A stretch of 64,000 bases of DNA from Azospirillum oleiclasticum (GTDB taxonomy: Bacteria; Pseudomonadota; Alphaproteobacteria; Azospirillales; Azospirillaceae), in the NCBI RefSeq assembly GCF_013423485.1, contig NZ_JABFFR010000005.1, positions 124,001 to 188,000 on the forward strand, given 5' to 3'. Made by a program: the position numbers and the translations under genes. Positions 63,437 to 64,000 of this stretch are shown here, in pieces. Under the pieces are notes generated by a model, which worked only from the letters and a program-made list of their open reading frames with translations, ran no database searches and had not been told where the DNA came from. The first letter of the stretch is position 1. The number at the start of each line of letters is the position of its first letter.

Positions 63437-64000
63437 ATGACGCACAGCCGCACTCCGGCTTTCTCCCGCCGCGCCATGCTCGCCGGTGGTGCTGCGCTGT
63501 CGGCCACGGCGCTGCTTCCGCTGCAAAGTGCGGCGGCGCAGGGGGGATTCACCGCACTCGCCACCACCGGAATGGTCGGCGACATCCTGCGCCATCTGGT
63601 GGGGGACCGGGGGCGGGTGGAGGTGCTGCTGGGCTCCGGCGTGGACCCGCACACCTACAAGCTGACCCGCGCCGACATCGGCCGGCTGATGGGCGCCGAC
63701 ATCGTCGTCTACAATGGCCTGCTGCTGGAAGGAAAGATGACCGACGCGCTGGTCCGGGTCGCCTCGAGCGGCCGGCCGGTGCTGGCGGTGACCGAGGATC
63801 TGGGCGACGACTATTTGCTCTCGCCCAAGGAGTTCGAGGGCCAGTACGACCCGCATGTGTGGATGGACGTGGGCGGCTGGATCCGCGCGACGGCCAAGGC
63901 GCTGGAGCGGCTGACCGCCTTCCGGCCCGCCGACGCCGACGCCTTCGCCGCCAACGCCGCGGCCTACACCGCCACCCTGCGCGATCTCGACGCCTACGCG
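63437..64000 (+). CDS. Metal ABC transporter substrate-binding protein (Zn/Mn type), partial
   Basis: The first 188 residues are present; the rest lies beyond the right edge. After a Tat-like leader (SRRAMLAGGAALSATALLPL), the cluster 9 binding-protein motifs follow: TTGMVGDILRHLVGDRG, the first metal His in GSGVDPHTYKLTRADIGRL, VVYNGLLLEGKM and the second His in QYDPHVWMDV. The ligand set H, H (and likely E, D later) suggests Mn or Zn uptake; the adjacent MntR favours manganese. The ATG follows CAGGGGACAGG. Confidence 0.93.
   Translation, partial: MTHSRTPAFSRRAMLAGGAALSATALLPLQSAAAQGGFTALATTGMVGDILRHLVGDRGRVEVLLGSGVDPHTYKLTRADIGRLMGADIVVYNGLLLEGKMTDALVRVASSGRPVLAVTEDLGDDYLLSPKEFEGQYDPHVWMDVGGWIRATAKALERLTAFRPADADAFAANAAAYTATLRDLDAYA

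Overview
The window is very GC-rich DNA with tightly packed, often translationally overlapping genes (ATGA, GTGA and TGATG junctions). The gene families point to an alphaproteobacterium of the Azospirillum/Rhodospirillales type: TAXI- and DctP-type TRAP transporters, malate synthase G, an Irr/Fur-like palindrome, a DtxR-type MntR, Bradyrhizobium/Agrobacterium-like aminoacyl-carrier-protein genes and an aromatic-amine-dehydrogenase cluster. The genus is inferred from family content, not from a marker gene. No rRNA, tRNA, CRISPR array, transposase or phage gene was seen.

Layout. 1-6.5 kb: a TAXI TRAP transporter (cut by the left edge), AraC and LysR regulators, a frameshifted PPOX-type flavoprotein gene, a quinone-oxidoreductase-like enzyme and GlcG. 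6.6-10 kb: malate synthase G, then a VapBC45-like toxin-antitoxin pair. 10-15 kb: an AraC regulator divergent from aauB-mauE-mauD-aauA plus two c-type cytochromes, a complete tryptophan tryptophylquinone (TTQ) amine dehydrogenase locus. 15-17.3 kb: an altronate dehydratase-like gene and an SDR. 17.4-23.9 kb: an iron-acquisition-type operon (imelysin, multicopper oxidase, diheme DUF1111 protein, second imelysin, DUF1513 protein) behind a Fur-like palindrome. 23.9-34.3 kb: a LacI regulator and hydratase, a pair of secreted proteins, a chemoreceptor, and a polar amino-acid-type ABC transporter with a 2-hydroxyacid dehydrogenase and HAD phosphatase. The same 14-bp palindrome precedes both the lacI gene and the ABC operon.

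34.3-40.9 kb: a DUF3299-like/M19 dipeptidase fusion, a TetR regulator divergent from a methyltransferase-epimerase pair, a membrane TPR protein with six near-identical 120-bp repeats, and a DHDPS-family aldolase. 40.9-48.6 kb: the most interesting part, a minus-strand run of a carrier protein, an acyl-CoA-dehydrogenase-like flavoprotein, a class II aaRS-like amino acid:[carrier protein] ligase, a DUF1839 protein, a GH2 beta-mannosidase-like protein and a double alpha/beta hydrolase. The first three overlap translationally, and so do the last two. This looks like a machine that loads an amino acid on a phosphopantetheine arm and oxidises it; its product is unknown. 48.8-54.1 kb: a TPR protein, an MscS-type channel, a small secreted protein and a sulfatase. 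54.2-59.3 kb: a D-mannonate dehydratase with a GntR regulator, divergent from a DctPQM TRAP transporter, a sugar-acid uptake and catabolism unit. 59.3-64 kb: a metal region with a PCuAC copper chaperone, a PepSY membrane protein, a DUF2946 protein, an ECF sigma factor, and MntR divergent from a Zn/Mn ABC binding protein cut by the right edge.

Start sites were chosen by ribosome-binding site, overlap with the upstream gene and family N-termini. Functions rest on recognised motifs read by eye; no database search was possible.
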